Shown: positions 1-5,543 of the stretch, piece after piece | Numbering within the stretch: the stretch's first letter is position 1 | How the letters are laid out: each line of letters starts with the position of its first letter | NCBI GenBank assembly: GCA_913062745.1 | Contig: CAJXXJ010000232.1 | Coordinates: 1-6,470 of the forward strand | Direction: 5' to 3' | DNA: 6,470 bases | From: an uncultured Phaeodactylibacter sp. | GTDB taxonomy: Bacteria; Bacteroidota; Bacteroidia; Chitinophagales; Saprospiraceae | Position numbers and translations under genes: made by a program | Notes under the pieces: model-generated | Told to the model about the DNA's origin: nothing | What the model saw: only the letters and a program-made list of their open reading frames with translations | Databases searched by the model: none

Positions 1-241
1 GCGACGGCAGCGGTGACGGTCGAGGACACGGGCCGCGGCATGACGGACGCCTTCGTGGCACGCCTCTTCGAGCCGTTCACGCAGGCAGGCGGCGAGGGCC
101 TGAACGGACACCGGCACGGGCCTGGGCATGGCCATCACGAAGCGCCTCGTGGAGATGATGGACGGCGCCATCGACGTGGAGACGACGCTGGGCGAGGGCA
201 CGGCGTTTACGGCGACGCTTCCTTTGGCCGCACGCGCGTAG
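1..241 (+). pseudogene. Sensor histidine kinase C-terminus (HATPase domain), 5' truncated by window, frameshifted
   Basis: This is the end of the ATP-binding (HATPase_c) domain of a two-component or hybrid sensor kinase, which would autophosphorylate a histidine on a separate upstream domain. Reading frame 1 shows the G1 box VEDTGRGM (bases 19-42) and the F-box region LFEPFTQA (bases 64-87). The G2 box [16 protein letters not shown] is in a different frame, from about base 113. That frame ends with [13 protein letters not shown] and a TAG at 239-241. Joining the two needs a one-base skip or a two-base loss around 103-110. The family usually has about five residues between EGL and GTGLG, and fewer fit here, so a two-base deletion is slightly favoured. 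Uncorrected, frame 1 runs to about 273 as His/Arg-rich nonsense. GC is about 72%, far above the central genes, so the segment may come from another genome. The sensor and dimerisation domains lie outside the window, so the signal sensed is unknown. Family call is secure. Confidence 0.85.
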
Positions 242-430
242 CGGGCGGCGTCACCCCCGCTCGCGGGCGTTGACGAGGGCGAGCGTGCAGCGGCTGACGC
301 ACACGCGCCGCCCGGCCTCGTCGGTGATGGTCACCTGCCACACGTGTGTCGTGCGGCCGCGATGCACGGGCGTGGCCGTGGCCGTAAGCGTGCCCGCCTG
401 CACCGCGCGCAGGTGGTTGGCGTTGATCTC
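1..430. other. High-GC left flank, compositionally foreign to the rest
   Basis: Hand counting gives about 72% GC for 1-250 and 75% for 251-420, against 56% for 431-680. The step falls inside the thioesterase gene, close to the codons for its conserved VEINANH motif (about 413-436). The segment holds the histidine kinase end and the last 55 or so codons of the thioesterase. I infer that it was joined from a different, GC-rich genome. The boundary is placed by composition only and could be off by about 20 bases. Confidence 0.6.
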
Positions 431-685
431 AACGCCAACCGCCATATGAGTGCTGATATCCGGTATGCACATGTAAGAAGCTACACTGCCGATGGTCTCT
501 GCCAGTGCTGCTGAAGCTCCGCCGTGCAGCAGCCGTGCGGGTTGCACGGTGCGGTGGTCTACGGGCATGGTAGCCTCCAGGTAGTCGTCTCCAAAGCCGG
601 TGAACTCGATGCCGAGGTGATCGACCAGTGTGTTTTGAGAAATTTGATTAATGCCCTCCAGGGTGAACTCCTGTTTCCAGATCAT
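251..685 (-). CDS. Hotdog-fold acyl-CoA thioesterase (PaaI/YdiI-like)
   Basis: This is a 144-residue cytoplasmic hotdog thioesterase of the YdiI/EntH (PaaI-like) group, which hydrolyses acyl- or aroyl-CoA thioesters. In E. coli, YdiI (MenI) acts on DHNA-CoA in menaquinone synthesis; whether this protein does so is not shown. The start MIWKQEFTLE closely resembles the start of YdiI, so I chose the ATG at 685 over one 20 codons upstream. The core signature LLHGGASAALAETIGS (residues 53-67) carries Glu63, the position of the catalytic Glu in YdiI. VGVEINANHLR (83-93) and VWQVTITDEAGR (115-126) complete the fold, and length is normal. The gene converges on the kinase tail (9-base gap) and diverges from the glycosyltransferase. 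Residues 1 to about 85 have ordinary central-window GC, while the remainder is about 75% GC with strongly G/C-ending codons. The open frame may therefore be a splice of two homologous genes from different organisms. Confidence 0.85.
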   Translation of the reverse strand: MIWKQEFTLEGINQISQNTLVDHLGIEFTGFGDDYLEATMPVDHRTVQPARLLHGGASAALAETIGSVASYMCIPDISTHMAVGVEINANHLRAVQAGTLTATATPVHRGRTTHVWQVTITDEAGRRVCVSRCTLALVNARERG

Positions 686-710
686 ATGATTTACGGTGGT
701 TGGTTTTTTA

Positions 711-740
711 TTTGTCAGTCGGGCAATCATCGTATATTGC
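711..740 (+). promoter_or_regulatory. Possible Bacteroidota-type promoter for the glycosyltransferase
   Basis: The 63-base gap between the divergent thioesterase and glycosyltransferase starts holds TTTG at 711-714 and, 18 bases later, TATATTG at 733-739. This resembles the Bacteroidota pair (-33 TTTG, -7 TAnnTTTG), but the -7 box is imperfect. The leader to the GTG at 749 would be only a few bases. I see no operator or attenuator. Confidence 0.3.
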
Positions 741-748
741 GCCAAAAA

Positions 749-1891
749 GTGAAGGATGTGGTCCTACTATCGCCCGCTCATCCGCTGCGCGGCGGCATTG
801 CTTCTTCAACGGAACGGCTGGCCAAAGAGTTGCAGCAACAAGGATGCCGGGTGGTCATTTAATCTTTTTCCTATCAGTATCCGGCGCTGCTGTTCCCCGG
901 CAAAACGCAGTACGCAGAAGGGCCGGCTCCCGAAGGGCTTGATATCCTGCCGCGCGTGCACTCCGTCAACCCGGCTAACTGGTGGAAGGTAGGGCAGGAG
1001 CTGCGGCGGCTGGCGCCGGACCTTATTATTGCCCGCTTCTGGATTCCGTTTATGGGCCCGGCTCTGGGCAGCATCCTGCGCATCGCACGCTGCAACGGAC
1101 ATACCCGCGTACTGGCCATTACTGATAATGTAATCCCGCACGAGCGCCGCCCGGGCGACCGTATCCTTACCCGCTATTTCCTGCGATCCGTAGATGCATT
1201 TGTGGTGATGTCTAAAGCGGTAGGGGAGGACATCCGCTCCTTCATCGCGGGTGCGCCGGTGCGCTTTATCCCACATCCTATTTACGATAATTATGGCCCG
1301 CTGGCAGGGCGGGAAGAAGCGCTGGAACGGCTGGGGCTGCCCAAAGCAGAGCGCTACCTCCTATTCTTTGGCTTTGTGCGGGCCTACAAAGGGCTGGATT
1401 TGCTGCTGCGGGCGATGGCAGAGCCGGAAGTACGGGCGCTGCGCCTTCAGCTGATTGTAGCGGGCGAATTCTACGGGCCTGCTGAGCCTTACCGGCAAAT
1501 TGTAGCCGAAGAGGGCCTGGAGGATACGGTCATCTTCCGCAGCGACTACATCCCCAACGAAGAAGTTCGCGATTACTTTGCCGCCGCTGATCTCGTCGTG
1601 CAGCCTTACAAAACGGCTACGCAGAGCGGCATTTCACAGCTGGCTTTTCACTTTGAAAAACCGATGGTGGTGACCAGGGTAGGCGGTTTGCCGGAAATTG
1701 TCGCGCACGGCAAAGAGGGCTACGTAGTGGACGTCGACCCACGGGCTATTGCCAGGGCAATCGTCGATTTTTATCAGAATGACCGCCTGGCAGATATGTC
1801 GGCTGCAGTCAAAGCCGCACAGGCGCGCTACTCCTGGGAAAATATGGTGCAGGGCATACGGGAGCTGTATCAGCAAATAAAAGAATCATGA
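749..1891 (+). pseudogene. Glycosyltransferase family 4 (GT-B), interrupted by an in-frame TAA at codon 38
   Basis: This is a GT-B fold family 4 glycosyltransferase that would move a sugar from an NDP-sugar onto a surface glycan or lipid at the inner face of the cytoplasmic membrane. Counted from GTG 749 it spans 380 codons, normal for the family. The N-terminal half has LLSPAHPLRGGIASST (residues 6-21) with the glycine-rich acceptor-side loop. The C-terminal half has FGFVRAYKGLDLL (207-219), with the Arg211 and Lys214 expected to contact donor phosphates, then QSGISQLAFHFEKP and GGLPEIV (312-318). The usual EX7E motif is modified: its first Glu is not visible, as in some Bacteroidota relatives. 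Codon 38 (860-862) is TAA, but the same frame continues as SFSYQYPALLFPG. A Tyr codon (TAT/TAC) is the likely original, so one substitution or base-call error explains it. If real, only 37 residues are made, barring restart at an internal codon such as GTG 956. The stop overlaps gmhA by 4 bases (ATGA), indicating translational coupling and a shared heptose or polysaccharide role. Confidence 0.85.
860..862 (+). other. Premature ochre stop in the glycosyltransferase
   Basis: TAA sits between VVI and SFSYQYP with the frame intact on both sides, so it is a substitution, not an indel. Tyr is the likely original residue by one base change at the third position. Confidence 0.8.
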
Positions 1892-2478
1892 AAGCCAGAA
1901 TAACGGAAGCCATTCAACAGAGCATAACGACCAAGCAAGCCATCCTGAGCGACGAAATGCTGCTGGATCAAATCGAAACGGTAGCCCGGGCCTGCGTGGA
2001 TGTTTTTCGCGAAAGCGGCAAACTGCTTTTCTGCGGCAACGGCGGCAGCGCAGCGGATGCGCAGCACCTGGCGGCAGAGTTTTCGGGCCGCTTCTACTTT
2101 GACCGCCCGCCGCTTTATGCAGAAGCCCTGCACGTCAATTCTTCTTTCACCACAGCGGTGAGCAATGATTACGGCTACGACTATGTCTTCGCCCGCATGA
2201 TTGAGGCAGCCGGCCGCAGAGGCGATATCCTTTTCGCGATGTCCACTTCCGGCAATTCTCCGAATGTGCTGCGTGCCATTGAGGCGGCGCGCGGTGCCGG
2301 AATGCAGGTGGTGGGTATGACCGGTGCCGGCGGAGGAGCCATGCGCAAGGCCTGTGATTTTCTGCTGAACGCCCCGAGCAGCGACACCCCCCGTATTCAG
2401 GAGTGCCACATGCTGATGGGGCACATCATCTGTGAGCTGGTGGAAGCTGCGCTTTTTACACCCGGCCGTACATCTTAA
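1888..2478 (+). CDS. gmhA: Sedoheptulose-7-phosphate isomerase (phosphoheptose isomerase)
   Basis: GmhA converts D-sedoheptulose 7-phosphate to D-glycero-D-manno-heptose 7-phosphate, the first step toward activated heptose for LPS or other surface glycans; it is cytoplasmic and normally a tetramer. The 196-residue protein is a single SIS domain of normal length. The sugar-phosphate signature CGNGGSAADAQHLAAEFSGR (residues 49-68) includes His60 and Glu64. STSGNSPNV (119-127) binds phosphate, and DTPRIQECHMLMGHIICE (166-183) supplies Gln171 and His179. These four correspond to the zinc and catalytic positions described for GmhA enzymes, so the active site looks intact. The start ATG overlaps the stop of the upstream glycosyltransferase, so gmhA is probably translated by coupling; a premature stop upstream could lower its expression. 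Its 3' end overlaps the antisense SDR tail by 23 bases, with no terminator visible between them. The matching phosphatase gene lies about 0.75 kb downstream. Confidence 0.95.
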   Translation: MKARITEAIQQSITTKQAILSDEMLLDQIETVARACVDVFRESGKLLFCGNGGSAADAQHLAAEFSGRFYFDRPPLYAEALHVNSSFTTAVSNDYGYDYVFARMIEAAGRRGDILFAMSTSGNSPNVLRAIEAARGAGMQVVGMTGAGGGAMRKACDFLLNAPSSDTPRIQECHMLMGHIICELVEAALFTPGRTS

Positions 2479-3154
2479 AGACCGGTGCCATCTGTTTGCT
2501 GGCTTCCGGGCTGCAGGCGTGCAGCATAGCGTCGGCAATCTCTTCGGGCTTTACCCAATGGTCAAAATTAGCATCTGACATGGCCTCCCGGTTGGCCGGG
2601 GTATCAATGATGCTGGGAAGAATGGTGATGGCCTGTACATTGCGTTCTTTGCCCATAACATTCAGGATTTCAGCCATTTGTTTAATCATTCCTTTAGTGA
2701 TGCTGTAGGCAAAAAGTGCTGCCGCCGCTTCCGGGTCGAGGGCGGGGCGTGCAGAGATCAAAACGATGCGGCCGCCTTCCGCCATTTTGGGCAGGGCATG
2801 CTTAACGGAGTGGAAAGCCGTTTTGAAATTTAGTGCAATCATCTTATCGAGGTCTTCCTCACTGGTATCTTCCAGTTTGCCCATTGCAAAGCCGCCGACC
2901 AGAAAAGCAGCAGCCTGCACACTTCCGTCCTCATACTGTCGGAAAAAGTCAGCTACATCCGCTCCGTTCATCACATTCAACGGGCTAATCTGCAGTGGTT
3001 CCGGCGAACCGGTAGCCTCCTGCAAGCGGTCGATTTGGTCCTGTTTGCCAGGCTCCGTCAGCGCGTGTACCCGGTAGCCTGCTTCCAGAAATTTTTGTGT
3101 TACTTTGGTGCCGAGGCCGCCGGCAGCCCCGCTGATGATGGCGTGTTGTTTCAT
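2456..3154 (-). CDS. Short-chain dehydrogenase/reductase (SDR), substrate unknown
   Basis: This is a classical-type SDR of 232 residues, a cytoplasmic NAD(P)-dependent oxidoreductase. The Rossmann nucleotide-binding loop is SGAAGGLG (residues 8-15), a variant of TGxxxGxG. The catalytic set is Asn109 (LNFKTAF), Ser134 (LISAR), Tyr150 and Lys154 (YSITK). The usual NNAG stretch after strand 4 is replaced by FLVGGF (84-89), and ILPSIIDTPANR (178-189) matches the PG-xx-T segment that closes over the cofactor. I chose ATG 3154 because the Rossmann strand starts six residues later; an ATG nine codons upstream would add an unlikely leader. The gene is antisense to the heptose genes on both sides, overlaps the gmhA tail, and diverges from the phosphatase over 70 bases, so it is probably its own transcription unit. 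Nothing here identifies the substrate, and the family is too broad to guess. Confidence 0.88.
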   Translation of the reverse strand: MKQHAIISGAAGGLGTKVTQKFLEAGYRVHALTEPGKQDQIDRLQEATGSPEPLQISPLNVMNGADVADFFRQYEDGSVQAAAFLVGGFAMGKLEDTSEEDLDKMIALNFKTAFHSVKHALPKMAEGGRIVLISARPALDPEAAAALFAYSITKGMIKQMAEILNVMGKERNVQAITILPSIIDTPANREAMSDANFDHWVKPEEIADAMLHACSPEASKQMAPVFKMYGRV

Positions 3155-3224
3155 TTTGTTTTTATTTAGACAATAGCCCAAACGCTACAATTGTTTGTTT
3201 GCGGCGGGCTGCCAACTGCAAGCT
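3155..3224. promoter_or_regulatory. Divergent promoter region between SDR and gmhB-like gene
   Basis: This AT-rich 70-base gap must hold the start signals for both genes. On the plus strand TACAATTG (3186-3193) is one mismatch from the Bacteroidota -7 box TAnnTTTG. On the minus strand TAGCGTTTG (3187 down to 3179) resembles it with one extra base. The two overlap around the 8-base palindrome ACAATTGT (3187-3194), flanked by CAAAC and GTTTG arms, so a shared operator is possible. No strong -33 element is visible. Confidence 0.35.
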
Positions 3225-3791
3225 ATGTCTTATTCTGCTTTGTTTCTGGACCGCGATGGTGTCATCAACGAAAGGCTTCCGGGGCGCTATGTTTCGGTCT
3301 GGGAGGAGTTCCGGTGGTGCCCCGGCAACCCACAGGCTATAGCTGAGCTGAATGCCCTGTTTGACTTCACCTTTGTAGTGACCAATCAGCAGGGAGTAGG
3401 GAAGGGGCTGATGACCGAAGCGCAGCTGCAGTCTGTGCACGAGCGTATGCTTTCGCAAATACAGGCAGCCGGCGGCTCGATAGACCGGATTTATACCTGT
3501 ACGCAGCTAAAGAGCGAGCCCGGCAATTGCCGAAAACCCTCCACCGCTATGGGGCAACAGGCACAACAGGATTTTCCGGATATCCACTTCGGGCGCTCTG
3601 TCATGGTGGGCGATTCGCTTTCTGACCTGGAATTTGGGCAGCGCCTGGGCATGGAGCTGGCCTGGGTGGCCGGAAAAGCCGATGACCAGGAAGCGATTGA
3701 ACAGGCGATAGCGGCCGGGCTGCAGGTAGATTACCAGATAGAAAAGCTGTCGGAATTACCGGGGCTTTTGCGAAAGCAGCAGACAACTTAA
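3225..3791 (+). CDS. gmhB: D,D-heptose 1,7-bisphosphate 7-phosphatase-like HAD-IIIA phosphatase
   Basis: This 188-residue cytoplasmic HAD phosphatase of the GmhB/histidinol-phosphatase group is expected to remove the 7-phosphate from heptose 1,7-bisphosphate. Motif I is FLDRDGVIN (residues 7-15) with nucleophile Asp9 and acid/base Asp11. Motif II is VVTNQQGVGKG (51-61) with Thr53. Lys104 in CRKP is motif III, and VGDSLSDLEFG (128-138) supplies Asp130 and Asp134 for magnesium. GmhB enzymes normally carry a four-ligand zinc loop, C-x-H ... C-x-C. Here it reads C92-T-Q ... G100-N-C102, so only two of four ligands remain and zinc is probably not bound, though the catalytic residues are complete. 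ATG 3225 was preferred to TTG 3195 because SYSALFLDRDG leads directly into motif I. The nearby gmhA supports the heptose assignment, but another sugar phosphate cannot be excluded. It is probably co-transcribed with the gene 40 bases downstream. Confidence 0.85.
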   Translation: MSYSALFLDRDGVINERLPGRYVSVWEEFRWCPGNPQAIAELNALFDFTFVVTNQQGVGKGLMTEAQLQSVHERMLSQIQAAGGSIDRIYTCTQLKSEPGNCRKPSTAMGQQAQQDFPDIHFGRSVMVGDSLSDLEFGQRLGMELAWVAGKADDQEAIEQAIAAGLQVDYQIEKLSELPGLLRKQQTT

Positions 3792-3831
3792 GACCAAGCC
3801 GGATGTTATCAACAACGAATAAAACCAAACT

Positions 3832-4383
3832 ATGGCTTTCCGAATATACACCAAGACCGGCGATCAGGGCGAAACTTCCCTCTTTGGCGGGCGCCGGCTT
3901 CCTAAAAGCCACCGCCGCATCGATGCTTACGGTACGGTAGATGAGCTGAACTCTTACCTGGGCCTGCTGCGCGATTACATGGAGCAGGAAGAACTGCGTG
4001 AGCTGATCAAGGCCATTCAGGACCGGCTGTTTACCATCGGTTCCAATCTGGCTTCCGACCCGGACAAGGATATGATCGTCCCGGATGTCAAAGATGCGGA
4101 TATCGAGTTGCTGGAAAAAGAAATCGACCGGATGAACGAGGAGCTGCCGGAGCTAAAGCATTTCATCCTGCCGGGCGGCCACCCTATGGTTTCTACCTGC
4201 CACATAGCCCGTTGCGTATGCCGGCGGGCAGAGCGGCTGGTAGTGGCGCTGCAGCAGGAGTCCCGGGTGGAGGAAGTCCTCATTCGCTACCTGAACCGGC
4301 TTTCGGACTACCTCTTCGTACTGGCGCGCTATCTGGGTAAGTCGCAGGGAATAGAGGAAGTGAAGTGGGAGCCGCGAAAGTAA
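3832..4383 (+). CDS. ATP:cob(I)alamin adenosyltransferase, PduO type
   Basis: This enzyme transfers the 5'-deoxyadenosyl group of ATP to cob(I)alamin, making coenzyme B12 for enzymes such as methylmalonyl-CoA mutase or class II ribonucleotide reductase; neither is in the window. The 183-residue, all-helical protein has normal length for the single-domain PduO type, which acts as a trimer. The ATP-binding N-terminus TKTGDQGETSLFGGRR (residues 7-22) is followed by RIDAYGTVDELNS (29-41). Phe111, ARCVCRRAER (126-135) and LNRLSDYLFVLAR (154-166) match the corrinoid and ATP contact regions known in this family; the Arg, Asn155 and Phe162 positions appear conserved. It lies 40 bases after the gmhB-like gene on the same strand with no promoter or terminator seen between, so they likely share a transcript, although no metabolic link is obvious. 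It converges on the ABC ATPase with a 16-base gap. Confidence 0.95.
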   Translation: MAFRIYTKTGDQGETSLFGGRRLPKSHRRIDAYGTVDELNSYLGLLRDYMEQEELRELIKAIQDRLFTIGSNLASDPDKDMIVPDVKDADIELLEKEIDRMNEELPELKHFILPGGHPMVSTCHIARCVCRRAERLVVALQQESRVEEVLIRYLNRLSDYLFVLARYLGKSQGIEEVKWEPRK

Positions 4384-4399
4384 GTCTCCGGTTCCGGGA

Positions 4400-5128
4400 T
4401 TACTGCTTGTACCGGTGTTCCGGATCATCTACGGTCACCACATTCTCATTCAGGCGGTCGTACTCCACACGTCCATCGAGCAGGCGCACGATGCGGTGGC
4501 AATGCTCCGCGATATCGGGTTCGTGCGTGACGAGGATAACGGTATTTCCCTGAGCATGTATGCGCTCAAAGATACCCATGATCTCTATAGAAGTCTTGGT
4601 GTCGAGGTTACCGGTTGGCTCATCAGCCAGGATAATAGACGGGCGGTTGACAAGTGCCCGGGCTATTGCTACCCGCTGTCGCTGCCCGCCGGACAGTTCG
4701 TTCGGCTTATGGTCTACCCGGTCACCCAGGCCGACTTCGGTAAGCACCTCGCGGGCGCGCTGCAGCCGGTCGGATTTGCTGGTGCCGGCATAGACAAGCG
4801 GCAGGGCTACATTTTCCAGCGCTGAAAGGCGGGGCAGCAGGTTGAAAGTCTGGAAGACAAAACCAATTTCTTTATTGCGCACTTCCGCCAGCTCGTCATC
4901 TTCCATGGTGCTGACGTTGGTGCCGTTGAGTACATATTCGCCGTCAGAAGGCGTATCGAGGCAGCCCAGCAGGTTCATCAGCGTGGATTTACCGGAGCCC
5001 GAGGGCCCCATGAGCGCGATGTACTCATTGCGGTTGATGTCGAGGTCAACTCCCCGGAGCGCGTGGACCTTAGTCGGCCCCATGATGTAAATCTTGGTAA
5101 GGTCTTTGACGGAAATGATATTTTCCAT
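4400..5128 (-). CDS. ABC transporter ATP-binding protein, LolD/MacB (MJ0796) type
   Basis: This 242-residue ABC ATPase powers a type VII (mechanotransmission) transporter: LolCDE lipoprotein release, MacB efflux, or FtsE-like systems. It acts on the cytoplasmic face of the inner membrane as a dimer bound to FtsX-like permeases. All motifs are intact: Walker [10 protein letters not shown] (residues 41-49), Q-loop Gln93 in [10 protein letters not shown], signature LSGGQRQR (145-152), Walker B IILADE (165-170), D-loop GNLD (173-176) and H-loop His202 in [10 protein letters not shown]. The FQTFNLLP and ADEPTGNLD wording is typical of the LolD/MacB group. An extra ~20-residue acidic tail follows the core. 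It lies 9 bases downstream of gatC on the same strand and is probably co-transcribed. No permease gene adjoins it, since the next gene converges, so the transported substrate cannot be told from context. Confidence 0.93.
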   Translation of the reverse strand: MENIISVKDLTKIYIMGPTKVHALRGVDLDINRNEYIALMGPSGSGKSTLMNLLGCLDTPSDGEYVLNGTNVSTMEDDELAEVRNKEIGFVFQTFNLLPRLSALENVALPLVYAGTSKSDRLQRAREVLTEVGLGDRVDHKPNELSGGQRQRVAIARALVNRPSIILADEPTGNLDTKTSIEIMGIFERIHAQGNTVILVTHEPDIAEHCHRIVRLLDGRVEYDRLNENVVTVDDPEHRYKQ

Positions 5129-5137
5129 AGGTATGCG

Positions 5138-5434
5138 TTACTTATCTTTTGGTATTACTTTGGGCACCATAAAATACTGGCCGTCCTGTTGGGGTGCGTT
5201 CTTCAGCGCAGCCTCGCGCGGCAAATGCGGCCCCGGCTCATCCGGGCGCAGCGCCTCCGTTTCTTCATTAACATAAACGAGGGGCTCCACGCCTTCGGTG
5301 GGCAGTTCGTCAAGCTTGGCTACCATCTCCAGTATCCGGTTGAGGTCAGACTGCAGCCGTTGCTGTTCTGCTTCGCTCAGTTCGAGGCGGGCCAGATGCT
5401 CGAGGCGGGAAATTAAGGCCTTATCTATTTGCAT
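5138..5434 (-). CDS. gatC: Asp-tRNA(Asn)/Glu-tRNA(Gln) amidotransferase subunit C
   Basis: GatC is the small subunit of GatCAB, which amidates misacylated Glu-tRNA(Gln) and/or Asp-tRNA(Asn); it wraps around GatA and stabilises the GatA-GatB interface. The 98-residue protein has normal length. The N-terminal helical part IDKALISRLEHLARLELSE (residues 3-21) is the family hallmark, followed by a helix ending in ILEMVAKLDEL. The extended segment has VEPLVYVNEE, RPDEPG and REAALKNAP, then the C-terminal QDGQYFMVPKVI, which is strongly conserved in GatC. gatA and gatB are not adjacent, which is common when gatC is dispersed. It begins a leftward unit with the ABC ATPase 9 bases later. The upstream AT-rich palindrome TAAATTTA (5439-5446) is close to the -7 consensus but lies only 4 bases from the ATG, so it is doubtful as a promoter. 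Confidence 0.93.
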   Translation of the reverse strand: MQIDKALISRLEHLARLELSEAEQQRLQSDLNRILEMVAKLDELPTEGVEPLVYVNEETEALRPDEPGPHLPREAALKNAPQQDGQYFMVPKVIPKDK

Positions 5435-5502
5435 ACGATAAATTTAGATGTTCGGGCGGTTTTCATCGTTAAACAGACTGCCCGGGAATTCTTACTCCAG
5501 AA

Positions 5503-5531
5503 TTTCCGCAATCTTTTTATTTTCGCGGAAA
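5503..5531 (+). promoter_or_regulatory. Inverted repeat with candidate -7 box before the deoxynucleoside kinase
   Basis: TTTCCGC (5503-5509) and GCGGAAA (5525-5531) form perfect 7-base arms around a 15-base T-rich centre. Within it, TATTTTCG (5518-5525) matches five of six fixed positions of the Bacteroidota -7 box TAnnTTTG, and the kinase ATG is at 5544. An operator overlapping the promoter is possible. A hairpin is the alternative reading, but with 15-base loop it would be weak, and there is no gene end just upstream for it to terminate. The -33 element is unclear. Confidence 0.35.
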
Positions 5532-5543
5532 CATACGGAATCA

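Noticed and set aside
255..266. CCCGCTCGCGGG hairpin as a terminator for the convergent kinase and thioesterase genes
   Set aside because: Lies inside the thioesterase coding end, loop too small, no T tract, and expected by chance in 75% GC DNA.
103..273. His/Arg-rich, Gly-rich tail in frame 1 after the kinase F-box
   Set aside because: It is the wrong-frame reading of the kinase G2 box and C-terminus, which reads perfectly one frame over.
524..748. Open frame on the plus strand through the thioesterase into the glycosyltransferase start
   Set aside because: Only the part from GTG 749 resembles a protein; upstream it is antisense to the thioesterase.
806..1276. 156-codon frame antisense to the glycosyltransferase
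   Set aside because: No domain, Arg/Pro-rich composition typical of antisense reading in GC-rich coding DNA.
1870..2538. Long open frame (222 codons) antisense to gmhA
   Set aside because: It mirrors gmhA coding periodicity, shows no recognisable domain, and crosses the real SDR start of overlap in another frame.
4386..4430. Repeated CCGG units between the adenosyltransferase and ABC ATPase as a bidirectional terminator
   Set aside because: Only 4-base stems and no T run; partly inside coding sequence.
5481..5491. CCCGGGAATTC resembling adjacent SmaI and EcoRI sites of a cloning linker
   Set aside because: No other vector sequence around it, and the neighbouring genes are intact on both sides; coincidence is likely.
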